Below are positions 27,024 to 35,720 of a DNA stretch of 64,000 nt, piece by piece. A model generated the notes under the pieces. The model was not told the origin of the DNA and ran no database searches. It worked only from the letters and a program-made list of their open reading frames with translations. The stretch is from Heliomarina baculiformis (GTDB lineage: Bacteria; Pseudomonadota; Alphaproteobacteria; Rhodobacterales; Rhodobacteraceae): positions 423,380-487,379 of the forward strand of contig NZ_JAIMIC010000003.1 of the NCBI RefSeq assembly GCF_019966545.1. Reading direction: 5' to 3'. Every line of letters begins with the position of its first letter. The stretch's first letter is position 1. The position numbers were made by a program, and so were the translations under genes.

Positions 27024-28283
27024 ATGCGCAGAGTTGTCGTAACGGGGCTGGGGTTGGTAACTCCTCTGGCAGATGGCGTCGAGCAAAGCTGGTCGCGGAT
27101 TCTTGACGGGCAGTCAGGGGCAGGACCGATCACGCAGTTCGACACGGAAGGGCTGGCCACGACCTATGCCTGCGAAGTGCCGCGCGGTGACGGCGAGAAC
27201 GGGACGTTCAATGCCGACAAGTACATGGCCCCCAAGGAACAGCGCAAGGTCGATACCTTCATCATGTTCGGGATTGCAGCGGCCAAGCAGGCAGTCGAGG
27301 ATTCCGGCTGGATGCCAACCGAAGAGGAAGACCTTTATCGTACCGGTGTGCTGATTGGTTCCGGCATCGGTGGTCTGAACTCAATTGCGAATACGGCTGT
27401 AATGATGGAAGAGAAAGGTCCGCGCCGGGTTAGTCCTTTCTTTGTCCCGGGGGCGCTGATTAACCTGATCTCGGGTCAGGTGAGCATCGAGTACGGCTTC
27501 AAGGGGCCGAACCATTCGGTCGTTACGGCCTGTTCGACCGGTGCCCATGCCATCGGCGACGCCAGCCGCATTATCGCCCTTGGCGATGCGGATGTGATGG
27601 TTGCCGGGGGTGCCGAGGCAGCAATCTGCCGGATCGGTATCGCCGGGTTCAACGCCTGCAAGGCGCTGTCGACCAAGCGCGCGGATGATCCCACCAAGGC
27701 AAGCCGCCCCTATGATGCGGATCGTGACGGCTTCGTGATGGGCGAAGGTGCCGGGATCGTGGTATTGGAAGAATATGAACACGCCAAGGCGCGTGGTGCC
27801 AAGATCTATGCAGAAGTGCTTGGATATGGAATGTCGGGCGACGCTTATCACATCACGGCCCCTTCCGAGGATGGCAACGGTGCGGAACGGTCCATGCGGG
27901 CCGCACTGAAGAATGCCAAGCTGGAAGCAAGCGATATCGATTATATCAACGCGCATGGCACCAGCACGATGGCCGACACGATCGAACTTGGCGCGGTCGA
28001 ACGTCTGATGGGCGATGCGGCGGACAAAGTGACCATGTCCTCGACCAAATCGGCGACCGGGCACCTGCTGGGCGCGGCCGGGGCGATCGAAGCCATTTTC
28101 TCGATCCTTGCGATCCGCGATCAGGTCGCACCGCCGACGATCAACCTTGATAATCCGGCGGTGGAAACCCCGGTCGACCTCGCGCCGAATGCAAAGCGTG
28201 AGCGTAAGATCGACGTCGCCCTGTCGAATTCCTTTGGCTTTGGCGGTACCAACGCCAGCGTCATTTTTGGAAAGATGGGCTGA
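27024..28283 (+). CDS. fabF: 3-oxoacyl-ACP synthase II
   Basis: FabF (419 residues) condenses malonyl-ACP with acyl-ACP. The nucleophile is Cys170 in TACSTGAHA. His residues follow in NAHGTSTMADTIE and SATGHLLGAAG, and the end has FGFGGTNASV. The ATG at 27024 has GAAGGG upstream. An earlier start would add 28 residues with no homology. Its TGA overlaps the mltG start (TGATG). Confidence 0.97.
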   Translation: MRRVVVTGLGLVTPLADGVEQSWSRILDGQSGAGPITQFDTEGLATTYACEVPRGDGENGTFNADKYMAPKEQRKVDTFIMFGIAAAKQAVEDSGWMPTEEEDLYRTGVLIGSGIGGLNSIANTAVMMEEKGPRRVSPFFVPGALINLISGQVSIEYGFKGPNHSVVTACSTGAHAIGDASRIIALGDADVMVAGGAEAAICRIGIAGFNACKALSTKRADDPTKASRPYDADRDGFVMGEGAGIVVLEEYEHAKARGAKIYAEVLGYGMSGDAYHITAPSEDGNGAERSMRAALKNAKLEASDIDYINAHGTSTMADTIELGAVERLMGDAADKVTMSSTKSATGHLLGAAGAIEAIFSILAIRDQVAPPTINLDNPAVETPVDLAPNAKRERKIDVALSNSFGFGGTNASVIFGKMG

Positions 28284-29437
28284 TGTGGCGCAGCCTTGCC
28301 TCGAACATGCTGACCTTTCTGGTTGTGGGGCTGTTCCTGATCGGTGGAATCGTGATCTGGGGACAGTCGCAATACACGTCCTCTGGTCCGCTGAGCGATG
28401 CGATCTGCCTGCGGGTCAAGAGCGGATCGAACATGTCCGAGGTCAGCCGGCAACTGGCTGATCAGGGTGCGGTCACCAATCCCGCGATCTTTCGTATCGG
28501 AGCGGATTACACGGAAAAATCCAGCCAGTTGAAGGCTGGCAGCTTTCTGATCGAGGAAGGCGCCTCGATGCAGGAGATCGTGGATAGCGTCACCCGTGGC
28601 GGTGCGAGCACCTGTGGCACCGAGATCGTCTATCGCGTCGGTGTGACCAGCATCGAGGCGCGTGTGCGCGAACTTGATCCAACCACGAACGAATTCGTGG
28701 AACGGGCAGCTTTCGATCCTGCTGGCGAAGAGGTGCCAGAGGTTTTCACCGCGCGCCGTGCGGAGTCCGATACACGCTATCGGGTGGCTCTGGCCGAGGG
28801 CGTGACGAGCTGGCAGGTGGTCGAAGCGCTCAAGGCGATGGACATGCTTGAAGGCGAGGTGGCAGAGGTGCCGGCGGAAGGAACGCTTGCGCCTGACAGC
28901 TACGAGATTAGCGAAGGCGCCACGCGTGACTCTGTTCTGGAGCGCATGAAAGCGACCCAGTCGGCCCGGCTGGCTGCCGCTTGGGAAGCGCGGGAACCGG
29001 ATCTGCCGCTTGAGACGCCGCAGGATCTGCTGATCCTCGCGTCCATCGTCGAAAAGGAAACCGGCGTGCCGAGTGAGCGCGGGGAGGTTGCCAGTGTCTT
29101 CGTCAACCGGCTGAATGCGGGTATGCGTCTTCAGACCGACCCGACGGTCATCTATGGTATCACGAAGGGCCAAGGCGTTCTGGGGCGCGGCCTGCGGCAA
29201 AGCGAGCTTCGCCGTGCTACACCGTGGAATACCTATGTAATCGAAGGGCTTCCCCCGACGCCGATTGCAAACCCGGGTCAGGCGAGCCTTGATGCAGCAG
29301 CGTCTCCGACGGCGACAGATTACGTGTTCTTTGTTGCTGACGGCAGCGGGGGGCACGCGTTTGCGACGACGCTTGAGGACCATAATCGCAACGTGGCGAA
29401 ATGGCGCCAGATCGAAGCGGAGCGGGCGAACAATTAA
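28283..29437 (+). CDS. mltG: Endolytic murein transglycosylase MltG
   Basis: MltG (384 residues) cuts nascent peptidoglycan strands and helps set glycan length. One N-terminal membrane helix (about 9-27), a LysM-like domain and the YceG catalytic domain are visible. The catalytic Glu lies in LASIVEKETG, followed by RLQTDPTVIYG and TPWNTYVIEGLPPTPIANPG. Overlap with fabF indicates coupled expression, as is common in this neighbourhood of many bacteria. Confidence 0.96.
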   Translation: MWRSLASNMLTFLVVGLFLIGGIVIWGQSQYTSSGPLSDAICLRVKSGSNMSEVSRQLADQGAVTNPAIFRIGADYTEKSSQLKAGSFLIEEGASMQEIVDSVTRGGASTCGTEIVYRVGVTSIEARVRELDPTTNEFVERAAFDPAGEEVPEVFTARRAESDTRYRVALAEGVTSWQVVEALKAMDMLEGEVAEVPAEGTLAPDSYEISEGATRDSVLERMKATQSARLAAAWEAREPDLPLETPQDLLILASIVEKETGVPSERGEVASVFVNRLNAGMRLQTDPTVIYGITKGQGVLGRGLRQSELRRATPWNTYVIEGLPPTPIANPGQASLDAAASPTATDYVFFVADGSGGHAFATTLEDHNRNVAKWRQIEAERANN

Positions 29438-29508
29438 GATAGCGTTACTGGCCACCGTGCGGCGTTAATGAGAATTCCGTAATGATCGCACGGTGTTACA
29501 GGTCTTTG

Positions 29509-29558
29509 TTAACCTAAATTAACTTGACATACCGACCGGTCTTATGTAGGTTTTTCCT
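29509..29558 (+). promoter_or_regulatory. Putative promoter of the GTA cluster
   Basis: TTGACA at 29524-29529 and TAGGTT at 29547-29552 are separated by 17 bp. Two direct TTAAC repeats (29509 and 29519) precede the -35 with a 10-bp period. This is the only promoter-like site between mltG and g1, so I infer it drives the cluster. In Rhodobacter capsulatus the GTA promoter is activated by GafA under CtrA control. No exact CtrA box is present here. Confidence 0.45.
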
Positions 29559-29645
29559 ATGATCGGAGAAGAAAAGTCAGCCACGGGCAAGCGCCCGGAG
29601 GCTGATTTTTTTTTCCGTCATGCTGCTTCAGAACCTTGGGTGTAA
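29559..29645 (+). CDS. Possible 28-codon leader peptide in the GTA leader
   Basis: An ATG at 29559, about where transcription would begin, opens a frame of 28 codons (start MIGEEKSATGK, end SEPWV) that ends at a TAA 15 bases before g1. The terminator-like hairpin lies inside it. There is no ribosome site, so it would need leaderless initiation. Its presence may be chance. Confidence 0.2.
   Translation: MIGEEKSATGKRPEADFFFRHAASEPWV
29571..29614 (+). terminator. Strong terminator-like hairpin in the GTA leader
   Basis: TCAGCC-AC-GGGC-AAGC-GCCC-GGA-GGCTGA forms an almost perfect two-part stem and is followed by nine T. It lies downstream of the putative GTA promoter and 46 bases before g1. It may end the fabF-mltG transcript, or act as an attenuator of GTA expression. 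Confidence 0.85.
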
Positions 29646-29660
29646 GGATAAAAGGCCGAA

Positions 29661-30005
29661 ATGACCGACAAGACCTCAGAAAAACGACTGTCTGAAGCGA
29701 CGCAAATACTGCGCTCGCTTCGGGACTCGGTGTGTAGGGTCCGTCAACAGGCAGAAATACTCATGGAAAACTTACAGGAAGGGGAATTCTCGAGTCTTGA
29801 ACGAATGAGAGAACAGATCGTGGCAATCGAAGGATTGATCCGTATCTGTCAGAAAACGGAGATCAGCCTTGTCGAGCATTTGGAAAAGGACGCAGGAGGC
29901 CAACGAACCGGGAATTTCCTCAACCTCGAAGATGCCCGGGCAGAAGTTGAGAGCAGACTCGCTCGCATCTATGCCGAAAGAGGTGTGGGAGACCTTCCTG
30001 AATGA
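29661..30005 (+). CDS. GTA small terminase subunit (g1)
   Basis: This 114-residue, mostly helical protein is in the position of orfg1 of the Rhodobacter capsulatus GTA, shown in that system to be a small terminase-like packaging protein. Long charged helices (SEATQILRSLRDSVCRVRQQ and ERMREQIVAIEGLIRICQ) predict an oligomeric coiled-coil core. GTA small terminases bind DNA weakly and lack a pac/cos specificity, which fits random packaging. The end overlaps the start of g2. Confidence 0.85.
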   Translation: MTDKTSEKRLSEATQILRSLRDSVCRVRQQAEILMENLQEGEFSSLERMREQIVAIEGLIRICQKTEISLVEHLEKDAGGQRTGNFLNLEDARAEVESRLARIYAERGVGDLPE

Positions 30006-31284
30006 ACTGAGCGAGCAGGAAATCTGCGCACTGCCATACCTATTTGATTTCTGGGCCTTGCCCCATCAGAGAGCGCCAGAGGGTAAGTGGCGCTCTTGGC
30101 TGGTACTGGGCGGGCGCGGTGCTGGCAAGACCCGCGCCGGTGCTGAATGGGTGCGCAGCCAGGTCGAAGGAGCGCGTCCTGCCGACAAAGGCAAGGCGTC
30201 GCGCATTGCCCTTTTGGGAGAGACCTATGATCAGGTGCGCGAAGTCATGGTCATGGGAGACAGTGGCATTCTGGCCTGTTCGCCGCCGGATCGCAGACCG
30301 GAATGGCGGGCGAGCGAGCGTAAGCTGGTCTGGCCCAACGGCGCTGAGGCTCAATTCTTTTCAGCGCATGATCCGGATGGGCTTCGCGGACCGCAGTTCG
30401 ATGCAGCATGGGCCGACGAACTTGCCAAGTGGAAGAAGGCTCAGGCCACGTGGGATATGCTGCAATTCGCTTTGCGGCTAGGGTCGGACCCGAGGGTTTG
30501 TGTCACCACTACGCCAAGAAACGTTCCCGTTCTCAAGGATCTGATGGCGCTGAAGTCAACCGTGACAACGCAGGCGGCGACCGAAGCGAACCAGGCCAAT
30601 CTCGCCAAGAGCTTTCTTGCCGAGGTGCGGGAACGCTATGCCGGGACGCGACTGGGACGGCAGGAGCTTGACGGAGTACTCGTCGCGGATACCGAGGGCG
30701 CGTGGTGGACCGGGGAAATGCTTGACAGGGCGCGCTGCCTGTCGGTGCCGCCGCTTGACCGTGTTGTCGTTGCCGTCGATCCGGCGGTCTCGTCAGGTTC
30801 CAAAGCGGATGCCTGCGGAATCATCGTTGCCGGTGCGCAGGTTCAGGGGCCGCCGGAGGACTGGCGGGCCTATATCCTTGCCGATTGCACGATCAAGGGC
30901 GTGGGGCCGGTCGGATGGGCCTGTGCAGCGATTGCGGCGATGGATGCCCATGGGGCGGAAAAGCTGATCGCCGAGGTCAATCAGGGCGGACAGTTGGTCG
31001 AAGAGGTGATCCGGCAAGTCGATCCGCTGGTTCCCTACAAGGGCGTTCACGCGACACGCGGTAAGGTCGTGCGGGCCGAGCCAGTCGCGGCATTGTATGA
31101 GCAGGGGCGCGTGCGACACGTCGAAGGTCTGAGCGAGCTTGAAGAACAGATGGGTCTCATGACATCGCGCGGCTATGAGGGAGAAGGCTCTCCGGATCGG
31201 GTGGATGCGCTTGTCTGGGCGGTGCATGAGCTGCTGATCGCGCCTGCCAACCAATACCGCCGTCCACGGGTCAGGATCCTTTGA
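29971..31284 (+). CDS. GTA large terminase (g2)
   Basis: The packaging motor and nuclease that fills heads with about 4-5 kb of host DNA in known GTAs. From the ATG at 29971 it has 437 residues: Walker A GGRGAGKT (47-54), Walker B DAAWADEL and a C-terminal RNase H-like nuclease with VVAVDPAVS, IAEVNQGGQLV and DALVWAVHEL acidic residues. The start is uncertain. Earlier in-frame ATG (29932) and TTG (29869) codons lie within g1, and none has a clear ribosome site. Overlap with g1 suggests coupling. Confidence 0.93.
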   Translation: MPKEVWETFLNELSEQEICALPYLFDFWALPHQRAPEGKWRSWLVLGGRGAGKTRAGAEWVRSQVEGARPADKGKASRIALLGETYDQVREVMVMGDSGILACSPPDRRPEWRASERKLVWPNGAEAQFFSAHDPDGLRGPQFDAAWADELAKWKKAQATWDMLQFALRLGSDPRVCVTTTPRNVPVLKDLMALKSTVTTQAATEANQANLAKSFLAEVRERYAGTRLGRQELDGVLVADTEGAWWTGEMLDRARCLSVPPLDRVVVAVDPAVSSGSKADACGIIVAGAQVQGPPEDWRAYILADCTIKGVGPVGWACAAIAAMDAHGAEKLIAEVNQGGQLVEEVIRQVDPLVPYKGVHATRGKVVRAEPVAALYEQGRVRHVEGLSELEEQMGLMTSRGYEGEGSPDRVDALVWAVHELLIAPANQYRRPRVRIL

Positions 31285-31398
31285 ACCCCACCGTACGGTC
31301 ACTTTTTCGGGCGTTAGCACTTGGCGGCTATTCAGTATGCCAAGCGACCGGAGCGGCCTTTGCGGGGCTGCCGGAGATTGAGCCAAGGAGCATCAGAG

Positions 31399-32586
31399 AT
31401 GGTTTTGGATTTCCTGCGGAAGGCAAGCGAGCGCGACGCGCTGGAACAAAAGGCCAGCGCCACGGGGCCGGTTGTCGCGTTCCAGTCGAGCGGCCGCGTC
31501 GCATGGAGCGCGCGGGATACCGTTTCGCTGACCCGGACCGGATTTGCCGGGAACCCTGTCGGTTTCCGGTCGATCAAGCTGATTGCCGAAGCGGCCTCGG
31601 CCATTCCGCTCGTGCTTCAGGATTGCACGCAGCGTTACGATACCCACCCGGTATTGGATCTCGTACGTCGGCCGAACCTAGGGCAAGGCCGGGCCGAGCT
31701 TTTCGAAGCCCTGTTCTGTCAGTTGCTGCTGAGCGGGAATGCCTATGTTGAAGCCGTTCTGGGGGAAGAGGGTCTTCCGCTCGAGCTGCATGTGCTGAGA
31801 TCCGATCGCATGCGTGTGGTGCCGGGGCCGGATGGCTGGCCCATCGCTTACGAGTATTCTGTGGCCGGGCGCAAACACAGGTTCGACGTGGGCGCGGCGG
31901 GTTCTGCAATCTGCCATGTAAAGAGCTTTCATCCGCAGGATGATCATTATGGTTTGTCGCCGATGCAGGCAGCAGCGATGGCAATTGACGTGCACAACAG
32001 CGCCTCGCGCTGGTCCAAGTCGCTTCTTGATAACGCGGCACGTCCGAGCGGGGCTTTGGTCTATCGCAGTACGGATGGCTACGGGTCGATGGCAGAAGAT
32101 CAGTTCCAGCGCCTGTCGGAAGAGATCGAGGCAAATTATCAGGGGGCGCGGAATGCGGGCCGTCCGATGGTGCTTGAAGGGGGGCTGGACTGGAAGCCGA
32201 TGGGATTCAGCCCCAGTGACATGGAATTTCAGAAAACCAAGGAAGCAGCGGCGCGCGAGATAGCGCTGGCTTTCGGGGTGCCGCCGATGTTGCTCGGTAT
32301 TCAGGGGGATGCCACCTATGCGAACTACCAAGAAGCCAACCGGGCGTTCTTCCGTCTGACTGTGCTGCCGCTGGTGACACGTGTCAGCAGTGCCTTGTCC
32401 AACTGGTTGTCGGAATTCACGTCCGAAAACCTCGATCTGAAACCGGATCTCGATCAGGTGTCGGCGCTGGCCGCCGAACGCGATGCGCAATGGGCACGGG
32501 TCAGCAATGCGGATTTCCTGACCGATGGCGAAAAACGCGCATTGCTTGGTCTGCCGGCTTTGCCTGAAGGGGAGAAGGATGAGTGA
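31399..32586 (+). CDS. GTA portal protein, HK97 family (g3)
   Basis: The portal (395 residues) forms the ring at one capsid vertex through which DNA passes. Matches to phage_portal of HK97 type include PVGFRSIKLIAEAASAIPLV, NAYVEAVL, HPQDDHYGLSPMQAA and FGVPPMLLGIQGDATYAN. The ATG at 31399 has AAGGAG upstream. A gap of 114 bases separates it from g2. Its end overlaps the next gene by 8 bases. Confidence 0.95.
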   Translation: MVLDFLRKASERDALEQKASATGPVVAFQSSGRVAWSARDTVSLTRTGFAGNPVGFRSIKLIAEAASAIPLVLQDCTQRYDTHPVLDLVRRPNLGQGRAELFEALFCQLLLSGNAYVEAVLGEEGLPLELHVLRSDRMRVVPGPDGWPIAYEYSVAGRKHRFDVGAAGSAICHVKSFHPQDDHYGLSPMQAAAMAIDVHNSASRWSKSLLDNAARPSGALVYRSTDGYGSMAEDQFQRLSEEIEANYQGARNAGRPMVLEGGLDWKPMGFSPSDMEFQKTKEAAAREIALAFGVPPMLLGIQGDATYANYQEANRAFFRLTVLPLVTRVSSALSNWLSEFTSENLDLKPDLDQVSALAAERDAQWARVSNADFLTDGEKRALLGLPALPEGEKDE

Positions 32587-32806
32587 AAACTGGAGGAAAT
32601 ACGAGCCATTCGAATGTGCGCCGGGGCTGAAATTGGCAGCGCATGAGAAGGTTTGCCAGATCCATCAGGATAACATCGATAAGCGGCTGGATCGACTGGA
32701 AGAACTGATTGAGCGACTCGAAAGACGTCTTTGGTTGGCGGTATACGGGGTGGCTGCCGTCATCCTCGCCCAGGCGTTTCAATCTGTCATCGTCTCGTCT
32801 CAGTGA
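32579..32806 (+). CDS. GTA small coiled-coil/membrane protein (g3.5)
   Basis: The start overlaps the portal stop (ATGAGTGA), giving 75 residues. An N-terminal part with WRKYEPFECAPGLKLAAHEK leads to a charged helix (DKRLDRLEELIERLERRL) and then one hydrophobic helix (about 53-70). This is the place and size of orfg3.5 in Rhodobacter capsulatus. Its role is unknown to me. The predicted C-terminal membrane helix is unusual among head-assembly genes. Confidence 0.75.
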   Translation: MSENWRKYEPFECAPGLKLAAHEKVCQIHQDNIDKRLDRLEELIERLERRLWLAVYGVAAVILAQAFQSVIVSSQ

Positions 32807-32841
32807 GACAGTTCACGAAAATACAGAATGAGGAAGGCGTC

Positions 32842-33399
32842 ATGGAGAGTGAGTATGGACTGGAGCACAAATTCCAGAAGTTCGGAGGCGGCATCCGAAT
32901 TCGCGACAAGTCGGTGATCGAAGGATATGCCAGCCTGTTCGGAGAGCCCGATCAGAGTGGCGATATCGTGCAGAAAGGCGCTTATAGCGAAACCATCCGC
33001 AAGATCTGCGCGGCCGAAGACCGGGTAAAAATGTTATGGCAGCACGATCCCTTGCAGCCGATCGGTGTATGGGACGAAGTGCGGGAAGACGGGCGCGGTC
33101 TTTGGGTCAAGGGGCGCTTGCTTGACTGTACGCAGCGCGGACGCGAAGCCGCCGCCCTTATCGAAGCCGGGGCGATCGATGGATTGTCTATCGGATACAG
33201 AACGATCAGATCGACGAAGGATGACAGGGGCCAGAGGCTTCTGACCGAACTGGAGCTTTGGGAAGTTTCGCTTGTGACTTTCCCGATGCTGTCCAGCGCG
33301 CGTGTCGCCTGCAAGGGGGAAGACCCCGCCGCGGATGACAGCCTGCGTGAACTGGCAGCTGCTTTCGAGGCGGCGCGACTGGAACTGGCAGGCCGGTAA
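32842..33399 (+). CDS. GTA prohead protease, HK97 family (g4)
   Basis: The prohead protease (185 residues) matures the capsid. The HK97 U35-type signatures are IEGYASLFGEPDQSGDIV, MLWQHDPLQPIG with the catalytic His, and GAIDGLSIGY with the catalytic Ser, then LWEVSLVTFPML. The ATG at 32842 has GAGGAAGG upstream. It is followed at once by the major capsid gene, the classical HK97 order. Confidence 0.95.
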   Translation: MESEYGLEHKFQKFGGGIRIRDKSVIEGYASLFGEPDQSGDIVQKGAYSETIRKICAAEDRVKMLWQHDPLQPIGVWDEVREDGRGLWVKGRLLDCTQRGREAAALIEAGAIDGLSIGYRTIRSTKDDRGQRLLTELELWEVSLVTFPMLSSARVACKGEDPAADDSLRELAAAFEAARLELAGR

Positions 33400-33435
33400 G
33401 GCTGCTTTCCGAAAATTGAAACAGAGGATGTTCGC

Positions 33436-34617
33436 ATGAACAAGACCGAGACGAAGGCTCGGGCCGGGGAAGATCTGTCACCGGTTCTGGCGCTGAAACG
33501 GGCGGTGACCGGATTCATCGAAGACTTCGGCGGTTTCCAATCCGCCATGGAAGCGAAACTGAAACAAACGGAAGAGCGACTGACAATGCTGGATCGAAAA
33601 TCACAATTGGCGGCGCGTCCGCATCTTGCCGGGTCTACCGATCATGGGGCTCCGCATTGCAAGGCTTTCAACGCTTATCTGCGGTCCGGCGATGACGACG
33701 CATTGCGCGGGCTTGAAATCGAAAGCAAGGGATTGTCCACCGTAGTCAACAGCGATGGTGGCTACCTTGTCGACCCGCAGACATCCGAACGTGTTCAGTC
33801 CGTGCTGTATTCGACCGCTTCCATCCGATCGATTGCCTCTGTGGTCAACGTCGAAGCGACGACATACGACGTGCTTGTGGATCACGCCCAGATTGGTGCG
33901 GGATGGGCAAGCGAGACTTCTGCTGTCGCGGAAACCGCGAGTCCGCAGCTGGACCGGATTTCAATCCCCCTGCATGAACTCTGCGCTTTGCCAAAGGCGT
34001 CGCAGCGGCTGCTTGACGACAGTGCTTTTGACGTCGAAGGCTGGCTGGCGGGGCGTATTGCCGATAAATTCGCCCGTGCCGAGGCGGCCGCATTTATCGA
34101 CGGCGACGGCATAGACAAGCCGCGCGGCATTTTGGATCACACCAAGGTCGATAACGGGTCCTGGTCATGGGGGAACATCGGTTATGTCGCAACCGGGGTC
34201 GATGGCGAAATCGGCGATGCCGACGCGATCGTCGATTTGATCTATGCGCTGGGCGCGCAGTATCGGGCCAATGCGACCTTTGTGATGAATTCCCGAACGG
34301 CCGGCATGGTGCGGAAGCTGAAGGATGCGGACGGTCGGTTCCTGTGGTCTGACGGCATGGCTCAGGCCGAGCCCGCCCGCCTGATGGGGTACGCGGTTGT
34401 CGTGGCCGAAGACATGCCTGACGCCGAGAGTGACAGTTTCTCGATCGCATTCGGCGATTTCAATGCCGGGTATACGATTGCCGAGCGTCCTGACCTGCGT
34501 GTGCTGCGCGACCCGTTCAGCGCGAAGCCGCATGTACTTTTCTACGCGACCAAACGCGTCGGCGGAGACGTTTCGGATTTCGCCGCCATCAAGCTGTTGA
34601 AGTTCGGCGTCGTCTGA
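33436..34617 (+). CDS. GTA major capsid protein, HK97 fold (g5)
   Basis: The 393-residue precursor has an N-terminal helical delta domain (about 1-100) with coiled-coil character that g4 would remove. The HK97 fold follows: STVVNSDGGYLVDPQTSERV, SIRSIASVVNVEATTYDVL, AAAFIDGDGIDKPRGILDH, NSRTAGMVRKLKDADGRFLW and an end with RVGGDVSDFAAIKLLKF. The mature protein builds the small GTA head. Confidence 0.97.
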   Translation: MNKTETKARAGEDLSPVLALKRAVTGFIEDFGGFQSAMEAKLKQTEERLTMLDRKSQLAARPHLAGSTDHGAPHCKAFNAYLRSGDDDALRGLEIESKGLSTVVNSDGGYLVDPQTSERVQSVLYSTASIRSIASVVNVEATTYDVLVDHAQIGAGWASETSAVAETASPQLDRISIPLHELCALPKASQRLLDDSAFDVEGWLAGRIADKFARAEAAAFIDGDGIDKPRGILDHTKVDNGSWSWGNIGYVATGVDGEIGDADAIVDLIYALGAQYRANATFVMNSRTAGMVRKLKDADGRFLWSDGMAQAEPARLMGYAVVVAEDMPDAESDSFSIAFGDFNAGYTIAERPDLRVLRDPFSAKPHVLFYATKRVGGDVSDFAAIKLLKFGVV

Positions 34618-34785
34618 ACCTTCCGCCCAAGATGAGGCCGGATCGCCGGCCTCATGCCGGGGGCGTCTCACCAAAAGCCGTTCCAAGTTGTCCTGCTGGG
34701 CGATCCTCGTCGAGCAATGTCGGATAATCAGCCCGTGCAATTCACGAGGGCCGTATCGGATAGGCGGAATTTACGGAGTGAATTC

Positions 34786-35385
34786 ATGATGTTGATCGAA
34801 GAGGCAACTTTGCCTGATACGGCTCTGCCGGTTGATCAGTTCAAAGCACATCTACGTCAGGGAAGCGGCTTTGCCGAAGACGGTTTGCAGGATGCTGTTA
34901 TCAAGGGGTTCTTGCGTGCGGCCATTGCCGCCATCGAAGCGCGCACGGGTAAAGTCTTGATTTCGCGCGCCTTCCTCTGGACGCGATCCGGTTGGCGCGA
35001 CCGGTCCGGGCAAACCTTGCCTGTCGCGCCGGTCAACGCCATCACGCAGGTGACGCTAATCAACGCGTTGGGTCAGGAGACGGATGTTCCGCTCAGCCAG
35101 TTCCGGCTTGAGCAGGATAGTCAGAGACCGCGCATCCGCCCTGTCGGTGGCGTGCTTCCGATGGTGTCGCTTGGTGGGTCGGTGCGGATCAGGTTTATTG
35201 CCGGATTTGCCGAGGTCTGGGACGCCTTGCCGGCAGATCTTGCACAAGCCGTGCTGCTGCTTGCAGCACATTACTATGAATACCGAAACGAAACGGTTCT
35301 GAGCGACGGTTGCATGCCTTTTGGTGTGGCAAGCCTTGTCCAGCGTTACCGGCCATTGCGGGTGACGCCGGGGTATGGCCAATGA
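34786..35385 (+). CDS. GTA head-tail adaptor (g6)
   Basis: The adaptor (199 residues) binds the portal and links to the stopper. It resembles the phiE125 gp8-like connector family: helical N-terminus (DTALPVDQFKAHLRQGSGFAED), then RSGWRDRSGQTLPVAPVNAI and RIRFIAGFAEVWDALPADLAQAV. The ATG at 34786 is 7 bases after GGAG. The end overlaps g7 (ATGA). Confidence 0.9.
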   Translation: MMLIEEATLPDTALPVDQFKAHLRQGSGFAEDGLQDAVIKGFLRAAIAAIEARTGKVLISRAFLWTRSGWRDRSGQTLPVAPVNAITQVTLINALGQETDVPLSQFRLEQDSQRPRIRPVGGVLPMVSLGGSVRIRFIAGFAEVWDALPADLAQAVLLLAAHYYEYRNETVLSDGCMPFGVASLVQRYRPLRVTPGYGQ

Positions 35386-35720
35386 CCTTGCCCAACCTGA
35401 ACCGGCTGCTGATGCTGGAAACGCTTGAACGTGTGCCGGACGGTGGTGGCGGTTACGCCGAGGTCTGGGTGCCGCTTGGCCATCTCTGGGCCAATGTCAG
35501 TGCCCGTACGGGTCGGGAAAGGTCCGAAGCGGGCGTGCCGGTTTCCGCGATGAGCTACAAGATCGTCGTGCGGGGATCACCCCATGGGGCGCCTTCGCGG
35601 CCGAAGCCGGACCAGCGGTTTCGGGAAGGTCCGCGGTTGTTCCTAATACGGGCCGTGGCCGAGCGCGATGATAACGGAAGATACCTGACCTGTTTTGCGG
35701 ATGAGGAGATCGTCACATGA
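35382..35720 (+). CDS. GTA head-tail stopper (g7)
   Basis: This beta-rich protein of 112 residues belongs to the phage head-tail joining (SPP1 gp16/HK97 gp10-like) group: RLLMLETLERVPDGGGGYAE, VWVPLGHLWANVSARTGRE and FLIRAVAERDDNGRYLTC. It closes the DNA channel below the adaptor. Starts and ends in ATGA overlaps with g6 and g8. Confidence 0.88.
   Translation: MTLPNLNRLLMLETLERVPDGGGGYAEVWVPLGHLWANVSARTGRERSEAGVPVSAMSYKIVVRGSPHGAPSRPKPDQRFREGPRLFLIRAVAERDDNGRYLTCFADEEIVT

Noticed and set aside
29509-29523. CtrA box at the GTA promoter
   Set aside because: TTAA-CCTAAA-TTAA has a 6-base spacer instead of 7, so it is only a pair of TTAAC direct repeats.
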